DNA of 64,000 bases. Source: Lamellibrachia columna (Eukaryota > Annelida > Polychaeta > Sabellida > Siboglinidae). The position numbers were made by a program, and so were the translations under genes. Location of the stretch: positions 10,493,931 to 10,557,930 of the forward strand of contig OY759264.1 of the NCBI GenBank assembly GCA_963662155.1. The letters are read 5' to 3'. Under the pieces are notes generated by a model. That model ran no database searches. It saw only the letters and a program-made list of their open reading frames with translations, and was not told the DNA's origin. Below, one piece after another: positions 38,001-44,999 of this stretch (the first letter of the stretch is position 1; every line of letters starts with the position of its first letter).

Positions 38001-40447
38001 GCTAAACTACTAGTCAATTTAATAATAAAAGTGACTGATAAGGAAATGTATATTTAAAGACTGTACAAAAATGTGTATTTAGTTTGTGAGAATGAGCTTA
38101 TATTTTGAGTTAATTTTGGGGTGATTTGGGTTCCGCGCGCTTTAATTATTGTTTACAAGTCAGCCATTTTGTTTGAAACTTGAGGTGGTTGTTAGGCAAA
38201 ATATACTTAGCGAACTGCTACTAGGAAATATTTGATCGGAAGTTTGTTTATATGAACATTATGTGACGATGATACCCTTAGTATGTCTGTAATTTGGGAA
38301 TAATGAGGTTCTTTAGAATTGTGATATTTAGCTTAAACGTAGGAGTAACAAAAAGATAGCACGACACCTGACGCATGCGCTCTTATTAAAAAAAAACTTC
38401 ATTTCAGGTAGGGCATCTCCCTTTAAAATTGTTCTTTGTATTTTACACTTATTGCACCTCAACAATTGAGAGTCCCCATAGTGAATTTGTCAGAGGATAT
38501 ATATTATATTTTATTGATGAAATGCATAACAAATTGTTGTTACAGCTTGGATGGATGTGATCTCACCACCCAGTCAGTGACCAACTTCTTCAAGTACATC
38601 GATGGTTGCTCATGTCATGTCTCGTAAGAAAAATTTGTATGTTCACCCCACAATATTTCCAACAACCCCCCTTTAATTTATCCTTATAGAGTTAATTACC
38701 TTGGTTAGTAAATGTGGTTTATGTTGTCTAAATTTATGTTTTTTTATGGAATATGGGGATTCCATAAACTAGCAGGAGTGTTTTATGTTGTTTATTTGAG
38801 AAGTTTCTAGAATGGTCTTGTCAGATGTAACACATTTTTAGAAAGTGACACATCAAATGACAAATTACGTTAGTTTATTTTAAGTAATACAACCTTACAT
38901 GACATATTTGATATGTTTCTTGCCTATCTTTTATTTGTCTTAAAGGCAATGTACAGCGATTTTCATTGGTTAACTCATACGGAGCTACATGATGTTTTGT
39001 ACAACTAAAATGCCTCAATTCTCTTAACTTATCAATCTAAAATTACATATAAATTAACAGTATTATATTTCATGTTTTAATATTTATTGTTGTCATATAT
39101 TTACTGTCAGAAAAGGTATAAACAGGAATTCGAAAATGCGAGTCAAAAAACAACCACTTCCCGAATGATGCCATCATTTTCAGTTTGAGTGACGACTGTT
39201 TTGCGGCTGGACATACACCTGGCCGACATAATTTTTGCCATTATGAAGATACAATATGTACAACAACCATGTACAATATGTACAACAACCATGTACAATG
39301 GTCAATGCACAGTTATCTGTGGATTGTGTAAATGAAAAAAAATTTATGTAAAAAATGCATTTTATCACATTTTCCGGCACTTGAATGTGCAGATTTGACT
39401 CGCTTCAAGCGCCATCTTTCCCATTACGCGTTGTCATAATGAAATAATATATCACCCACAAAATTGCTAACACTTGGCTTCAAAGTCATTTTAAAGTCAC
39501 ATAAAAATATAAGATAGGCATCTTGGGGTGTTATGAAGCATTTGTTGCAAAACAAACACTTGAAACAATAAAACAATTACTTATCTAAATGATGTATTGC
39601 TCACAAATTACCATCACGTCACTTGATCTGCACATTTGAGCATTAGAAAAGGTGATGAAATGCGTTTTATACACGTAAAATGTTTAATAATTAATCTTAC
39701 ACATTCCACAATTAACAAACTGCATTGTGCATGGTTACTGGACATATTATATATTTATAATTGCAAAATTGAGGTGGGCCAGATAAAATAAAATAACTAA
39801 GTTTATGTCTTGTTTATACAGCTGTTACGGAAACCCTGAGATACAAGTACCAGACCATATGCTCAGACCATCTCATTTTGAAACATCGTAAGTTATTATT
39901 GATTCACACTGATGTGTTAGTTTGGCATCACGTAGACCCACATAGAGAGAGGCGTGTGTTGACTAGGGGTGACTATCAGGGATAATTTTACTATTGCGAT
40001 AGTATCGTGATAGCTGTATAACTATTGCACTACTATAGCTATAGTTTCATAACTATTATGACAGTATTACGGAATAGCGAATTGCCAAGGAAACATAATT
40101 GATGGGTGGTGTTGTCGAGTAGCCTTGGAGGTATAAAAAATAAATAAAATGATTCAGTATAATTGAACAAATATGTTTATTACTATTACTATAATGACAC
40201 AAGTAGCCATGCTGTATTGTTATCCTCAGTAGTACACTGAACTACCAATAATTCAGTTTACTATCAATAATATTGCATCGTCACATCGACTATTGTGATG
40301 CATCGATAGTTCAATGTGTTGTTGCACCCCTAGTGGTGACAGTGACATATGTCCTATGTCTGTCCTCTGTCTTCCAGAGAGTTTGGCGATCGCCCGCCAA
40401 AAAAAGAAGGCCCTCAAATGGAACAGGAGAGGCTTCATTATTATTAA
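426..40447 (+). CDS. NLR gene model: NACHT domain plus 15 LRR exons
   Basis: Spliced model of a cytosolic NOD-like receptor. Exons: 426-2001, 2905-2988, 7126-7212, 8918-9004, 9288-9374, 11090-11176, 11460-11546, 13239-13325, 13616-13702, 15421-15507, 15798-15884, 17594-17680, 17963-18049, 23621-23707, 29304-29417, 38546-38623, 39822-39887, 40378-40447. Every junction has AG/GT borders, and every internal intron is phase 2, giving one uninterrupted frame of about 1009 codons ending at TAA 40445-40447. Known for the family: NACHT oligomerises on nucleotide exchange and the LRRs sense ligand or hold the protein inactive. The N-terminal effector domain (death-fold or other) is not in the window because the first exon here starts in phase 1. 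Introns carry LINEs, hAT MITEs and a pogo element, none of which touches an exon. The last two exons are less certain than the rest. Expression and exact 5' exons cannot be judged from this sequence. Confidence 0.8.
2905..2988 (+). CDS. LRR exon B0 of the NLR
   Basis: 84-nt exon, acceptor CCTTCAG, donor GTAAGT, phase 2 to phase 2. It encodes [20 protein letters not shown] followed by a short end, one ribonuclease-inhibitor-type LRR with the LxxCxL strand. It is clearly diverged from the array B exons and sits outside the homogenised array. Confidence 0.8.
2989..4483. other. Intron between LRR exons B0 and A1, left part
   Basis: No exon recognised. It contains a LINE relic at about 3390-3680 (separate entry). 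The remainder is AT-rich unique-looking sequence with no structure I can support. Confidence 0.5.
3390..3680 (+). mobile_element. LINE 3'-end relic
   Basis: Broken forward frames give the C-terminal tail typical of non-LTR reverse transcriptase ORFs: an [14 protein letters not shown] segment, then [17 protein letters not shown], then a lysine-rich [17 protein letters not shown] end. Stops and frameshifts interrupt it. An old 5'-truncated copy inside the NLR intron; clade not assigned. Confidence 0.6.
4484..4640 (-). mobile_element. LINE C-terminal relic (antisense)
   Basis: The reverse strand encodes [15 protein letters not shown] then a stop, the stereotyped last residues of a reverse-transcriptase ORF (M-A-x-D-R-x-x-W). 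Only a short tail is recognisable and it adjoins the hAT element that starts at 4655. Confidence 0.6.
4655..5692. mobile_element. Non-autonomous hAT-type element, TSD ATAAATGG
   Basis: A 1038-bp element with inverted ends CAGGCTTGTTA/TAACAAGCCTG (the fuller ends are imperfect), flanked by perfect 8-bp direct repeats ATAAATGG at 4647-4654 and 5693-5700. An 8-bp duplication and 5'-CAG ends are features of the hAT superfamily. Both ends are packed with short CAAATG and GCAAATGC motifs in both orientations, probably subterminal transposase-binding repeats. No transposase ORF is visible inside, so it would depend on an enzyme supplied elsewhere. Confidence 0.8.
5701..6763. other. Intron segment before the array
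   Basis: No exon seen. Segments near 6370-6440 and 6640-6730 resemble each other and also 28915-29040 (shared strings such as AACATTTTCAAAA and GGTCAGAC), suggesting older diverged copies of intron sequence from the same duplication history as the LRR array. Confidence 0.45.
6764..6903. mobile_element. Short hAT-like MITE (CAGTGGCGTA family), copy 1
   Basis: About 140 bp. The right end reads TAGATACGCCACTG, inverse of the CAGTGGCGTATTTAG start seen in the copy at 40794; the left end here is decayed (CAGGTGTGCATTTAG). Flanks ATTGCATC and ATTGCGTC match at 7 of 8 bases, as expected of an old hAT target duplication. Confidence 0.6.
7126..7212 (+). CDS. LRR exon A1
   Basis: 87 nt, acceptor TTTACAG, donor GTCAGT, phase 2-2. 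Begins [19 protein letters not shown] and ends KLREL. A serine-cysteine-alanine triplet occupies the variable positions after the first leucine. Confidence 0.88.
7290..8740 (-). mobile_element. Antisense LINE relic repeated in every array unit
   Basis: In unit 1 the reverse strand at about 7435-7515 reads [19 protein letters not shown] then CIPWKAG, the conserved C-terminal segment of a non-LTR reverse transcriptase; further along the same strand (about 8220-8470) come fragments such as [13 protein letters not shown]. Frames are broken. The homologous block recurs in all six units, so this old insertion predates the amplification. The small reverse ORFs of 60-71 aa found in each unit come from this relic. 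Confidence 0.65.
7818..8170. mobile_element. 353-bp MITE nested in array unit 1 (six copies in all)
   Basis: Inverted ends AGAGGTGCCAAGT/ACTTGGCACCTCT, flanked by perfect 8-bp repeats GTACATGC (7810-7817, 8171-8178), so hAT-like. Other copies: 9981-10332, 12149-12495, 14309-14663, 16491-16843 and 18653-18937. The copies in units 3 and 6 lack the first 8 bases of the left end, and copy 6 also has an internal deletion of about 60 bp. Present in all units at the same place, so it inserted before the array expanded. Confidence 0.82.
8918..9004 (+). CDS. LRR exon B1
   Basis: 87 nt, acceptor TTACAG, donor GTAAGA, phase 2-2. Encodes [18 protein letters not shown] and ends EALEKL. The only B copy with Asp-Glu at positions 2-3; array copies B2-B6 have Val at position 2. 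Confidence 0.88.
9288..9374 (+). CDS. LRR exon A2
   Basis: 87 nt, phase 2-2. Starts [19 protein letters not shown] and ends LKLREL. It differs from A1 by 10 substitutions in 7 codons, all replacements, although the surrounding introns are almost identical. Confidence 0.88.
11090..11176 (+). CDS. LRR exon B2
   Basis: 87 nt, phase 2-2. Starts [18 protein letters not shown]. It differs from B1 only at codons 2 and 3. Confidence 0.88.
11460..11546 (+). CDS. LRR exon A3
   Basis: 87 nt, phase 2-2. Starts [19 protein letters not shown]. The exon ends TTA TA, so an unspliced reading meets TAG; spliced to exon B's first C it becomes TAC (Tyr), where most A copies give CAC (His). Confidence 0.87.
13239..13325 (+). 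CDS. LRR exon B3
   Basis: 87 nt, phase 2-2. Starts [18 protein letters not shown]. Replacements relative to B2 at codons 3, 5, 12 and 21 and at the junction codon (Tyr instead of His). Confidence 0.87.
13616..13702 (+). CDS. LRR exon A4
   Basis: 87 nt, phase 2-2. Starts [19 protein letters not shown]. Val replaces Gly and Ala at codons 16 and 18. Confidence 0.87.
15421..15507 (+). CDS. LRR exon B4
   Basis: 87 nt, phase 2-2. Starts [18 protein letters not shown], the most charged of the B copies. Confidence 0.87.
15798..15884 (+). CDS. LRR exon A5
   Basis: 87 nt, phase 2-2. Starts [19 protein letters not shown]. It carries the only silent A-exon change seen (GCG to GCA at codon 14). Confidence 0.87.
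17594..17680 (+). CDS. LRR exon B5
   Basis: 87 nt, phase 2-2. Starts [18 protein letters not shown] and ends EALEAL. Lys27 is replaced by Ala next to the only silent B-exon change (CTC to CTG at codon 28). Confidence 0.86.
17963..18049 (+). CDS. LRR exon A6
   Basis: 87 nt, phase 2-2. Starts [19 protein letters not shown]. The DTDE block of the other copies is replaced by YQEK through changes in four adjacent codons. It ends TTATA as A3 does. Confidence 0.87.
20679..20697. repeat. TG dinucleotide microsatellite
   Basis: A short run of TG repeats inside the pogo element. It generates the Thr-His-rich reverse ORF seen there, which is not a gene. Confidence 0.8.
20808..22377 (-). pseudogene. 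pogo-type transposase, frameshifted
   Basis: The first reverse frame (22377 down to 21967) holds a psq/CENP-B-type helix-turn-helix ([20 protein letters not shown]...). The second (21982 to 21143) holds the DDE/DDD domain: [18 protein letters not shown] and [14 protein letters not shown] supply three acidic residues. The frames meet by one shift around 21985-22000. After a TGA at 21143-21145 a third frame continues into a glutamine/asparagine-rich tail made of four 17-residue repeats ([15 protein letters not shown] type). A splice acceptor (TTATTCAG) precedes the first frame, so a short upstream exon may exist. With two frame breaks it is probably inactive, though only lightly decayed. Confidence 0.8.
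20945..21125. repeat. 51-bp minisatellite in the transposase tail
   Basis: About 3.5-4 imperfect copies of a 51-bp unit (CACACTGGTCAACAGTGCC...). The unit length is a multiple of three, so it encodes 17-residue repeats on the reverse strand. Confidence 0.8.
23621..23707 (+). CDS. LRR exon B6
   Basis: 87 nt, phase 2-2. Starts [18 protein letters not shown]. Lys replaces Glu at codon 23. It is separated from A6 by the pogo element and followed 79 bp later by a LINE insertion. Confidence 0.86.
23787..26853 (+). mobile_element. 5'-truncated LINE with 10-bp target duplication
   Basis: Flanked by TATTGAGTTA at 23777-23786 and 26854-26863. It starts inside the apurinic-type endonuclease domain ([17 protein letters not shown]), continues with YAPTM and [11 protein letters not shown], then the reverse transcriptase ([73 protein letters not shown]) and a C-terminal C2H2 zinc finger (CPNCQRTF...HLRTH) before TAG near 26820. 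At least five frameshifts break the ORF, and about two dozen codons of the endonuclease are missing just after GDFNARVGS. Many invertebrate annotations mislabel such proteins as craniofacial development protein 2. Clade not assigned. Confidence 0.88.
26864..28541. other. Intron B6-A7, non-array part
   Basis: Homology to the array intron ends about 15 bases after the LINE. The rest shows no exon or repeat I can support; a local inverted pair (CCCGTCTTGAAGACGGG) lies near 26919. Confidence 0.4.
28542..28721 (+). mobile_element. CR1-like LINE 3' fragment
   Basis: In-frame remnant [20 protein letters not shown]...[17 protein letters not shown] then TAG, with one internal TAA. This is the C-terminus shared by CR1-group ORF2 proteins. 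A related fragment occurs at 46533-46713. Confidence 0.7.
28722..29303. other. Intron before exon A7
   Basis: Contains a TAA microsatellite (29044-29070) and diverged sequence resembling the intron at 6640-6730. No exon seen. Confidence 0.5.
29304..29417 (+). CDS. LRR exon A7, elongated
   Basis: 114 nt, acceptor TTTATAG, donor GTTAGT, phase 2-2. Starts [20 protein letters not shown] and continues VQEFAEAV to LCEL. It is 27 nt longer than the other A exons. The block (G/V)QEFA(N/E)A occurs twice in a row from an internal 21-nt tandem duplication. Conserved splice sites and an open frame argue it is used. Confidence 0.78.
29418..29949. other. Intron A7-B7, left end
   Basis: No coding signal recognised before the antisense LINE begins. 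Confidence 0.4.
29950..33381 (-). mobile_element. Degenerate LINE (CR1/L2-like group), antisense
   Basis: ORF1 starts near 33279 (MPKGQRKG) with a long alpha-helical region ([20 protein letters not shown]) and an [14 protein letters not shown] motif typical of LINE ORF1 proteins; it shifts frame near 32760. ORF2 is recognisable in pieces: endonuclease ([22 protein letters not shown]) around 31630-31990, reverse transcriptase fragments ([25 protein letters not shown]) around 30800-31520, and the C-terminal part ([51 protein letters not shown]) at 29991-30488. Many stops, so an old copy. It lies in the A7-B7 intron, directly downstream of the 3' end of the next LINE. Confidence 0.8.
33735..36700 (-). 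pseudogene. CR1-type LINE ORF2 (endonuclease-reverse transcriptase), broken
   Basis: Endonuclease domain: [16 protein letters not shown] (in a shifted frame near 36610), [25 protein letters not shown] and [11 protein letters not shown]. Reverse transcriptase domain: [58 protein letters not shown] and [15 protein letters not shown]. Lesions: a frameshift near 36625, one in-frame TGA at 35696-35698, a 52-bp tandem duplication at 35083-35186 that shifts frame, and a homopolymer shift near 33945. Catalytic motifs themselves are intact. Confidence 0.85.
35083..35186. repeat. 52-bp tandem duplication inside the LINE RT
   Basis: Two copies, 35083-35134 and 35135-35186, both starting TCCTGCTACGCTGG and differing by a few bases. 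Since 52 is not a multiple of three, the duplication breaks the ORF2 frame. Confidence 0.88.
36815..37792 (-). CDS. CR1-type LINE ORF1 protein
   Basis: Intact frame of up to 325 codons; the likely start is [10 protein letters not shown] at 37764. Serine-rich N-terminus, then a PHD-like Cys-rich finger (CPDCSLEV..., IECDICKGC..., WYCKSCQRG), a coiled coil ([20 protein letters not shown]), and an RRM-like segment with [11 protein letters not shown]. In this family ORF1 is an RNA-binding chaperone of the retrotransposition complex. It is not a host gene. Confidence 0.8.
   Translation of the reverse strand: MKTCTPWITMATGGTPVEVNTSRSLRGSSSSSSGIKGPLTKNNSKKQHKTNKKLELDRNQEKCPDCSLEVKDNAEAIECDICKGCQNVSDALYAVLISDENQQISWYCKSCQRGAKTILSHILIMHERQDQFKKKLNAMENKHKALHSRVNELQETLSKVSDLQSQAMHESFVASQVQPDINKEDVVATVCTQINNRLIRLKNIIVYNVPEGTSTLKAHNAIHDTNLMKELLGHTTCAKYQPEDLPVKRLGDKAKETETEETKNRPLLVTFPEEDKKPMVMKNLYKLKNKDEPFSGMIIKHDMSREDREKERLLQKEPRERTQQE
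37831..38545. other. Intron sequence before exon B7
   Basis: Partly LINE 5' region. From about 38440 the sequence resembles the array intron upstream of B exons (TTTGTCAGAGGA, then TTATATTTTATT), a diverged copy leading to B7. Confidence 0.5.
38546..38623 (+). CDS. LRR exon B7, shortened
   Basis: 78 nt, acceptor TTACAG, donor GTAAGA, phase 2-2. Starts [20 protein letters not shown] and ends SCHV. It is 9 nt shorter than array B exons and lacks the usual LEKL end, consistent with the last LRR capping the array. Confidence 0.75.
38624..39821. other. Intron after B7
   Basis: No exon seen. A small tandem duplication of ATGTACAACAACC lies at about 39255-39300. The reverse ORF at 39180-39380 is not supported by any protein-like pattern. 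Confidence 0.4.
39822..39887 (+). CDS. Probable C-terminal tail exon of the NLR
   Basis: 66 nt, acceptor TTATACAG, donor GTAAGT, phase 2-2 like every other exon of this gene. It reads [20 protein letters not shown]. No domain recognised. A second frame is also open, so the assignment rests on phase and splice sites. Confidence 0.55.
39964..40332. mobile_element. hAT-like MITE, TAGGGGTG ends
   Basis: 369 bp. Ends TAGGGGTG/CACCCCTA, flanked by GTGTTGAC (39956-39963) and GTGGTGAC (40333-40340), 7 of 8 identical. The interior is rich in CTATCG/ACTATNG motifs in both orientations. It ends 45 bp before the next exon. Confidence 0.72.
40378..40447 (+). CDS. Probable last coding exon of the NLR
   Basis: A strong acceptor (CTCTGTCTTCCAG) precedes it. 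In the phase set by the upstream exon it reads [23 protein letters not shown] and TAA (40445-40447). A second frame is open through a good donor (GTAAGTC, about 40459) and reads [20 protein letters not shown], so an alternative splice form could continue past here. Confidence 0.45.
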
Positions 40448-40793
40448 AGAAGTGTCTTGGTAAGTCAGTTGATCGTCAACATCACTGTTGTTAACATCAT
40501 CAAACACATCTAACCTGTGCCAGTCCAACCCATCAACTAGTACTGACATGTCTCTAAATATAATTGATGTCATTGTATATAAGACAGGGCAACAGTTAAC
40601 GGGTTCATCATCAGTAAATATACAATGGCAACTTTAGATATGGGACTGGGTCAAAAATAATGTGTATTCAGTTTTAGTAAACCTGACTGTTAAAAAATAT
40701 ATTTTTAGGCACGAGAACTGGAGTGGATGGTTTAGGGGCTCAATCCCAATATTTTTGCTAATTGGTTCTGATATATGCAAACATGCTTTCAAC
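40448..40793. other. 3' flank of the NLR
   Basis: No further exon or repeat is supported. This may be 3' UTR. Confidence 0.35.
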
Positions 40794-40938
40794 CAGTGGC
40801 GTATTTAGGGGGGCATTGGACAAGGGCCTCCTTTGGTTTATTTTTTTCATATGTATCCTGTTGGACCATGCATGGTCAAGTAATGAGTGACCAAGCTTGG
40901 CCTCCCCCTTTGTGAGATCCTAGATCTTCTCGCCACTA
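40794..40938. mobile_element. Short hAT-like MITE (CAGTGGCGTA family), copy 2
   Basis: Starts CAGTGGCGTATTTAGG and ends near CGCCACT. Flanks CTTTCAAC and TTTTCAAT agree at 6 of 8 bases. Same family as 6764-6903. Confidence 0.6.
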
Positions 40939-40991
40939 TTTTCAATCCCCAATTGTGAATAACACTGGTGCCTTTTACTCATATTTTGTAG

Positions 40992-41944
40992 CAGGGCTGG
41001 GGTCAATTCCTTTTAATGAATTCCAATTCCTATTTCTTTCAATTCCTTTTTTCAATTCCAATTCCTGCTGAAATCTTTCAATTCCAATTCAATTCTTTTT
41101 CCGAAATAATTCAATTGATAGTTTTTCCAATGGTTTTTCCAGCACATTTTTTTAATTGTTTAATGAACATTATGAATGCATTTAGTCTATGAATACACAG
41201 ACACAGAAAAAACCAACCTGAAAAAACGCCCTCGTAGCAAAAACCCAACATTTCTTAAGTTTTCTATTTAAATTATTATGTACAATCAATTTGAAGCATT
41301 CAGAGTGAGCACATTCACACAAAGCCTGTCAGTAACTTCTGTGATGAATACTTTTCTCTCCTCGGTTAATGCACAAGGTGAGCACATGGACTTCCAGGAT
41401 TGCAGTTATCTAAATGGGACTGAAAGGATGAGTTGCATTGTTGAGCACATATGAAAGCACTTAATACTCTCTCACAAGCTTCAGCTCAAAGGGAAATACA
41501 TAGACTCCACTTTACATCAAATTGTTCAAGTGAACTTCCAGGGCTGATTTCCATATTTCTAAAACTCAATCTTATTTGCACTGCCTTATTTACACTGGAA
41601 GTCTAGCACATATCCAGCTACTTAACTGCAATTATTAACAGCAGGCTTCTATTGTGCACACAAGTCTGTCTTTTGATCAACTAACTGGGCCTAGCGGGTA
41701 AAACCTGCTATTGTTTCATTGTTTATGTGAGCTGATAAGACATGTCTGCTGTTTATGGACTGGCTGGAAGGTGGGGTTCCGCCAGATCAAGAAAATGAGG
41801 ATCAATTCCTTTTTGTTTAATTCCTTTTGCTCAAAATCTTTCAATTCCAATTCCTTTTGCTCAAAATCTTTCAATTCCAATTCTGGAATTGAATTGAAAG
41901 GATTTGAATAATTCCAATTCCTTTTGAAATTGACCCCAGCCCTG
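40992..41944. mobile_element. Non-autonomous hAT-type element, TSD TTTTGTAG
   Basis: 953 bp with inverted ends CAGGGCTGGGGTCAATT/AATTGACCCCAGCCCTG (17 bp, perfect), flanked by perfect 8-bp repeats TTTTGTAG (40984-40991, 41945-41952). Both ends are crowded with TTCAATTCC and CAATTCCAATTCC motifs, likely subterminal transposase sites. The interior has no transposase ORF. Perfect ends and target duplication point to a recent insertion. Confidence 0.88.
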
Positions 41945-42046
41945 TTTTGTAGTAATGTTTTATTGAATTGTATTAGTCTCAGCTAGTGGATGTACTTAGT
42001 TAATCACTGTGTGTTGATGTTTTTGTGTTTGCAATCGGATAGTAAA

Positions 42047-42195
42047 GATGATGATGATGAAGACGAAGATGATGACGATTAAGATGATGATGATGACAAT
42101 GAACATGATTATGACGACGCTGATGAAGGTGATGACGATGAAGATGGATGTAGATGATGAAGAAGATGGATGTAGATAATGAAGAAGATGATAAT
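42047..42195. repeat. GAT/GAA trinucleotide-rich microsatellite
   Basis: Imperfect GATGAT/GACGAA repeats. The histidine-rich reverse ORF here is a by-product of the repeat, not a gene. Confidence 0.8.
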
Positions 42196-43998
42196 GTCAT
42201 CATATATTGACAGATGAGACAACACTGGGGATATTTTATGTATAAAGTATGTATGTATGACTTAATTGTGATGCATAAGATGATATGCTAATTTTGGTCA
42301 CAGAAGTACAGCATAATATACGTTGATAAATTATGTTATTACATATTCCATGTGATTTTTCAATAGACACATGTATTCACATAAATATGTGTTGACATGT
42401 TTTGTTGGACGGATACACAAATATACTAAAACTCCTGGTTTGATTTGTTAATTTTCCATCTACAAATACATTGTAAAAACATCCAACTAGCAATGCCTTT
42501 TTCCAAACTTTAGTCGTTGTAGTCGAGTGTAACCATAGCAAATACATTGTCAATAACATGTCCCTGCCACATGTTATATTGAGCAACCTAATAAACTTCG
42601 TCATTGATAAAGCAGTTTCATACATTGTTACAATGAGCCGTACACTTTAAATACCTCGGCAAAACTGTTCCCAAACAGCATAATGAAACATAAGTTTTGC
42701 CAAAAAAATGTACTAAATGTAGAAACTTTGTGTTTTTTCAATAGGTTTGACTGTGTGACATAACAGAAGGTTACAGTGGCATTGAACACTCAAAATTACC
42801 TACCCAAATTGAGATGTCCTATCCTAAGTTTAAAACCAACAGTAGCTAAGGATTAGTTGTAATATTATCTTTTAGGTAATTTATTGTAGATAAGCTGAAA
42901 ACATTGTTTTGTATTTTGCAATCATATAAAGGTACCATGAATGTGATTAATGATAGATGTTTTACTAAGAGGTGTGTCAGGTGATTTATTGATAGACCAT
43001 CATTACAGAATTGTACCATGATACTTGTTGATATATGATTTTATTAATAGATATATCATGCTTTTTACTATATATTAATGAGGTAACATAGTAGTTTGAT
43101 GTTTAAGGCTACATCCTAAGACTCACCCGATTGACCAGTGGGGGAAATGACAGGTAGACAGTTGTGGACAGTTTAAGAGTCAGTCTGTTTCTCTACGCCA
43201 TAGAAGTAGCACGTTTTCACCTGCTCTGCAGTTTTGATAACCGATTCGATTTTATGCACTTTCTTGTATGACAATGAATTTTATGGTTGTATTTACATGC
43301 TTTGTCGTAGTGCTCATTTTGCACCTATATGCATCAATAGTTTGCTTACCTCAACCACAGTGTTTTGGGTGTCTTATAACTCATTACCATATTGCAGTGG
43401 GGAAATACTGTTGTCCACATTTGCGTGTACTATTCATTTGTTTCTAGTATCAAGCTGTTACTTGTGTATTATGTAACTAGGTATCCCCTTTGTACACATT
43501 GTCCTGTAATATGACCAAGTAGCAGTGGCTACTTTCAAGCAGTTTTGGTATCTTGCCTGTCCTCGGGACTATTCATATTGTATACTTATAGAACTGTATT
43601 TTGAATATTATGTTGTACTCGTGTCAGTACTAATGTAGTGGGAGGGGGGTTACTGCTCCCCGCCTTTGTGTGTAGTAATTTGTAAGTAGTATTGCATTGT
43701 TACTAGGCTTGTGTAGTTTGTAGCTAGGTATTTTTACTCCTTGTACATCATGTGCTGTACCATTACCTAATAGCAGTAGCTACCTGCATGGATTTTAGTA
43801 TCTAGCCTGTTTTGGCACACCATGCTGCAGGCTGTGTATACCTCTCAGTGAGCACAGTGGCAATCCTTGTCATGTCTGTCTAATGTCAATAAATTGCGGA
43901 TTGCCCATTTGTAACCTATGCAGTAGTTGGGTTGGTTACACAAACAGAAAGGGCTTAGTGCTCCTGATAGTGTGTAGAGTCAGTGCAAATACACCCTT
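42196..43998. other. Intergenic sequence
   Basis: No exon, RNA or recognised transposon is supported. Short ORFs here lack protein-like composition. Two segments near 43490-43560 and 43740-43810 share similar wording (TACTTTCAAGCAG... and TACCTGCATGGAT..., each before TATCT(A/T)GCCTGT), perhaps an old local duplication. Confidence 0.35.
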
Positions 43999-44289
43999 AG
44001 GGGAGACCGGGGCACAGCAGACACCCCAAGCAAACAACTGTTACTGTCCATGTATTTTGTACACTCTGCACTCGGCCTTAATATTGGAATATGACCATGA
44101 GTCATCGAAAAAATGCACTAAATCAATTGTGTCTTTCTGGCACAGTGCCAAGATGTTGATTGATTTTGTGCGTGAATGCATTGCACCCAAGCGGTCAGGA
44201 TATGATCTAATGTTTTTATCACATCCATGTTAGATGGTGCTAGTTGTATGGGCTTGAAATAATGTTGCTCAATTTGCCCTGGTCTCCCT
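43999..44289. mobile_element. Candidate MITE with AGGGGAGACC ends
   Basis: About 290 bp bounded by AGGGGAGACCGGGGCA and TGCCCTGGTCTCCCT, an imperfect inverted pair. No clean target duplication was found, so the class is open. Confidence 0.45.
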
Positions 44290-44999
44290 ACACAAGAAAC
44301 ACACAGGGAATCATGCTGCACGGGCAAACAAAGTGACGTTTATTGTGATGGTCCTACATTTATGTACTCGAACAACAAAATGGACACTGTTCTGACCCCT
44401 ACGATGACTATATTATAGAGAGCCGAAGTGATGATGTCACATGTCGCGGTAGTTGGTTCTAAATGCTTAGCCACTCAGCACGGGAAGCCGCAATCATCGG
44501 CCATTTATATATTTTGTTAAACGCAACAGTTAAACTTATTGAATCTGCTCATCATGACTAAACCCATAGACTCAAACAGTTAAAATAAATGTCGAGGAAA
44601 AAACCATCATCAAAAAGCAATAAAAAATTTGAAAGTCAGCTACAACTATGCATGACAGGTTTTTGCCTCGGTGCTTTACTGTGAATAAGTCTCAAGTGGT
44701 TATACTCCAAACAGCCCAAACTTGGCTAACGCAGGAGTTTGTGGTGGACTGTGCGCATGCGCTGTGGGTGGTACATACAACTAAAAGACTAGTATCTTTA
44801 ATGTTGTTGAAAGGCTTTTTGTCTGACAGTTTTATTTATTTTATGTATAGTATAATAGATGAAAATTTTGAATAGGTTGGTTGTATGTATGGACGCTGTC
44901 GCTGTCTTGCCACATGCACACATAGACAGTCTCCATACCCACACCATGGATAAGTTTGCGCTGGGCACTGTGTTTTATAGGCAGTTTAGATGAGGAGGT
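44290..44999. other. Intergenic sequence
   Basis: Nothing recognised. A 75-codon forward ORF at 44648-44875 has no domain-like pattern. Confidence 0.35.

Noticed and set aside
42000..42203. Histidine-rich reverse ORF
   Set aside because: Pure by-product of the GAT/GAA trinucleotide repeat.
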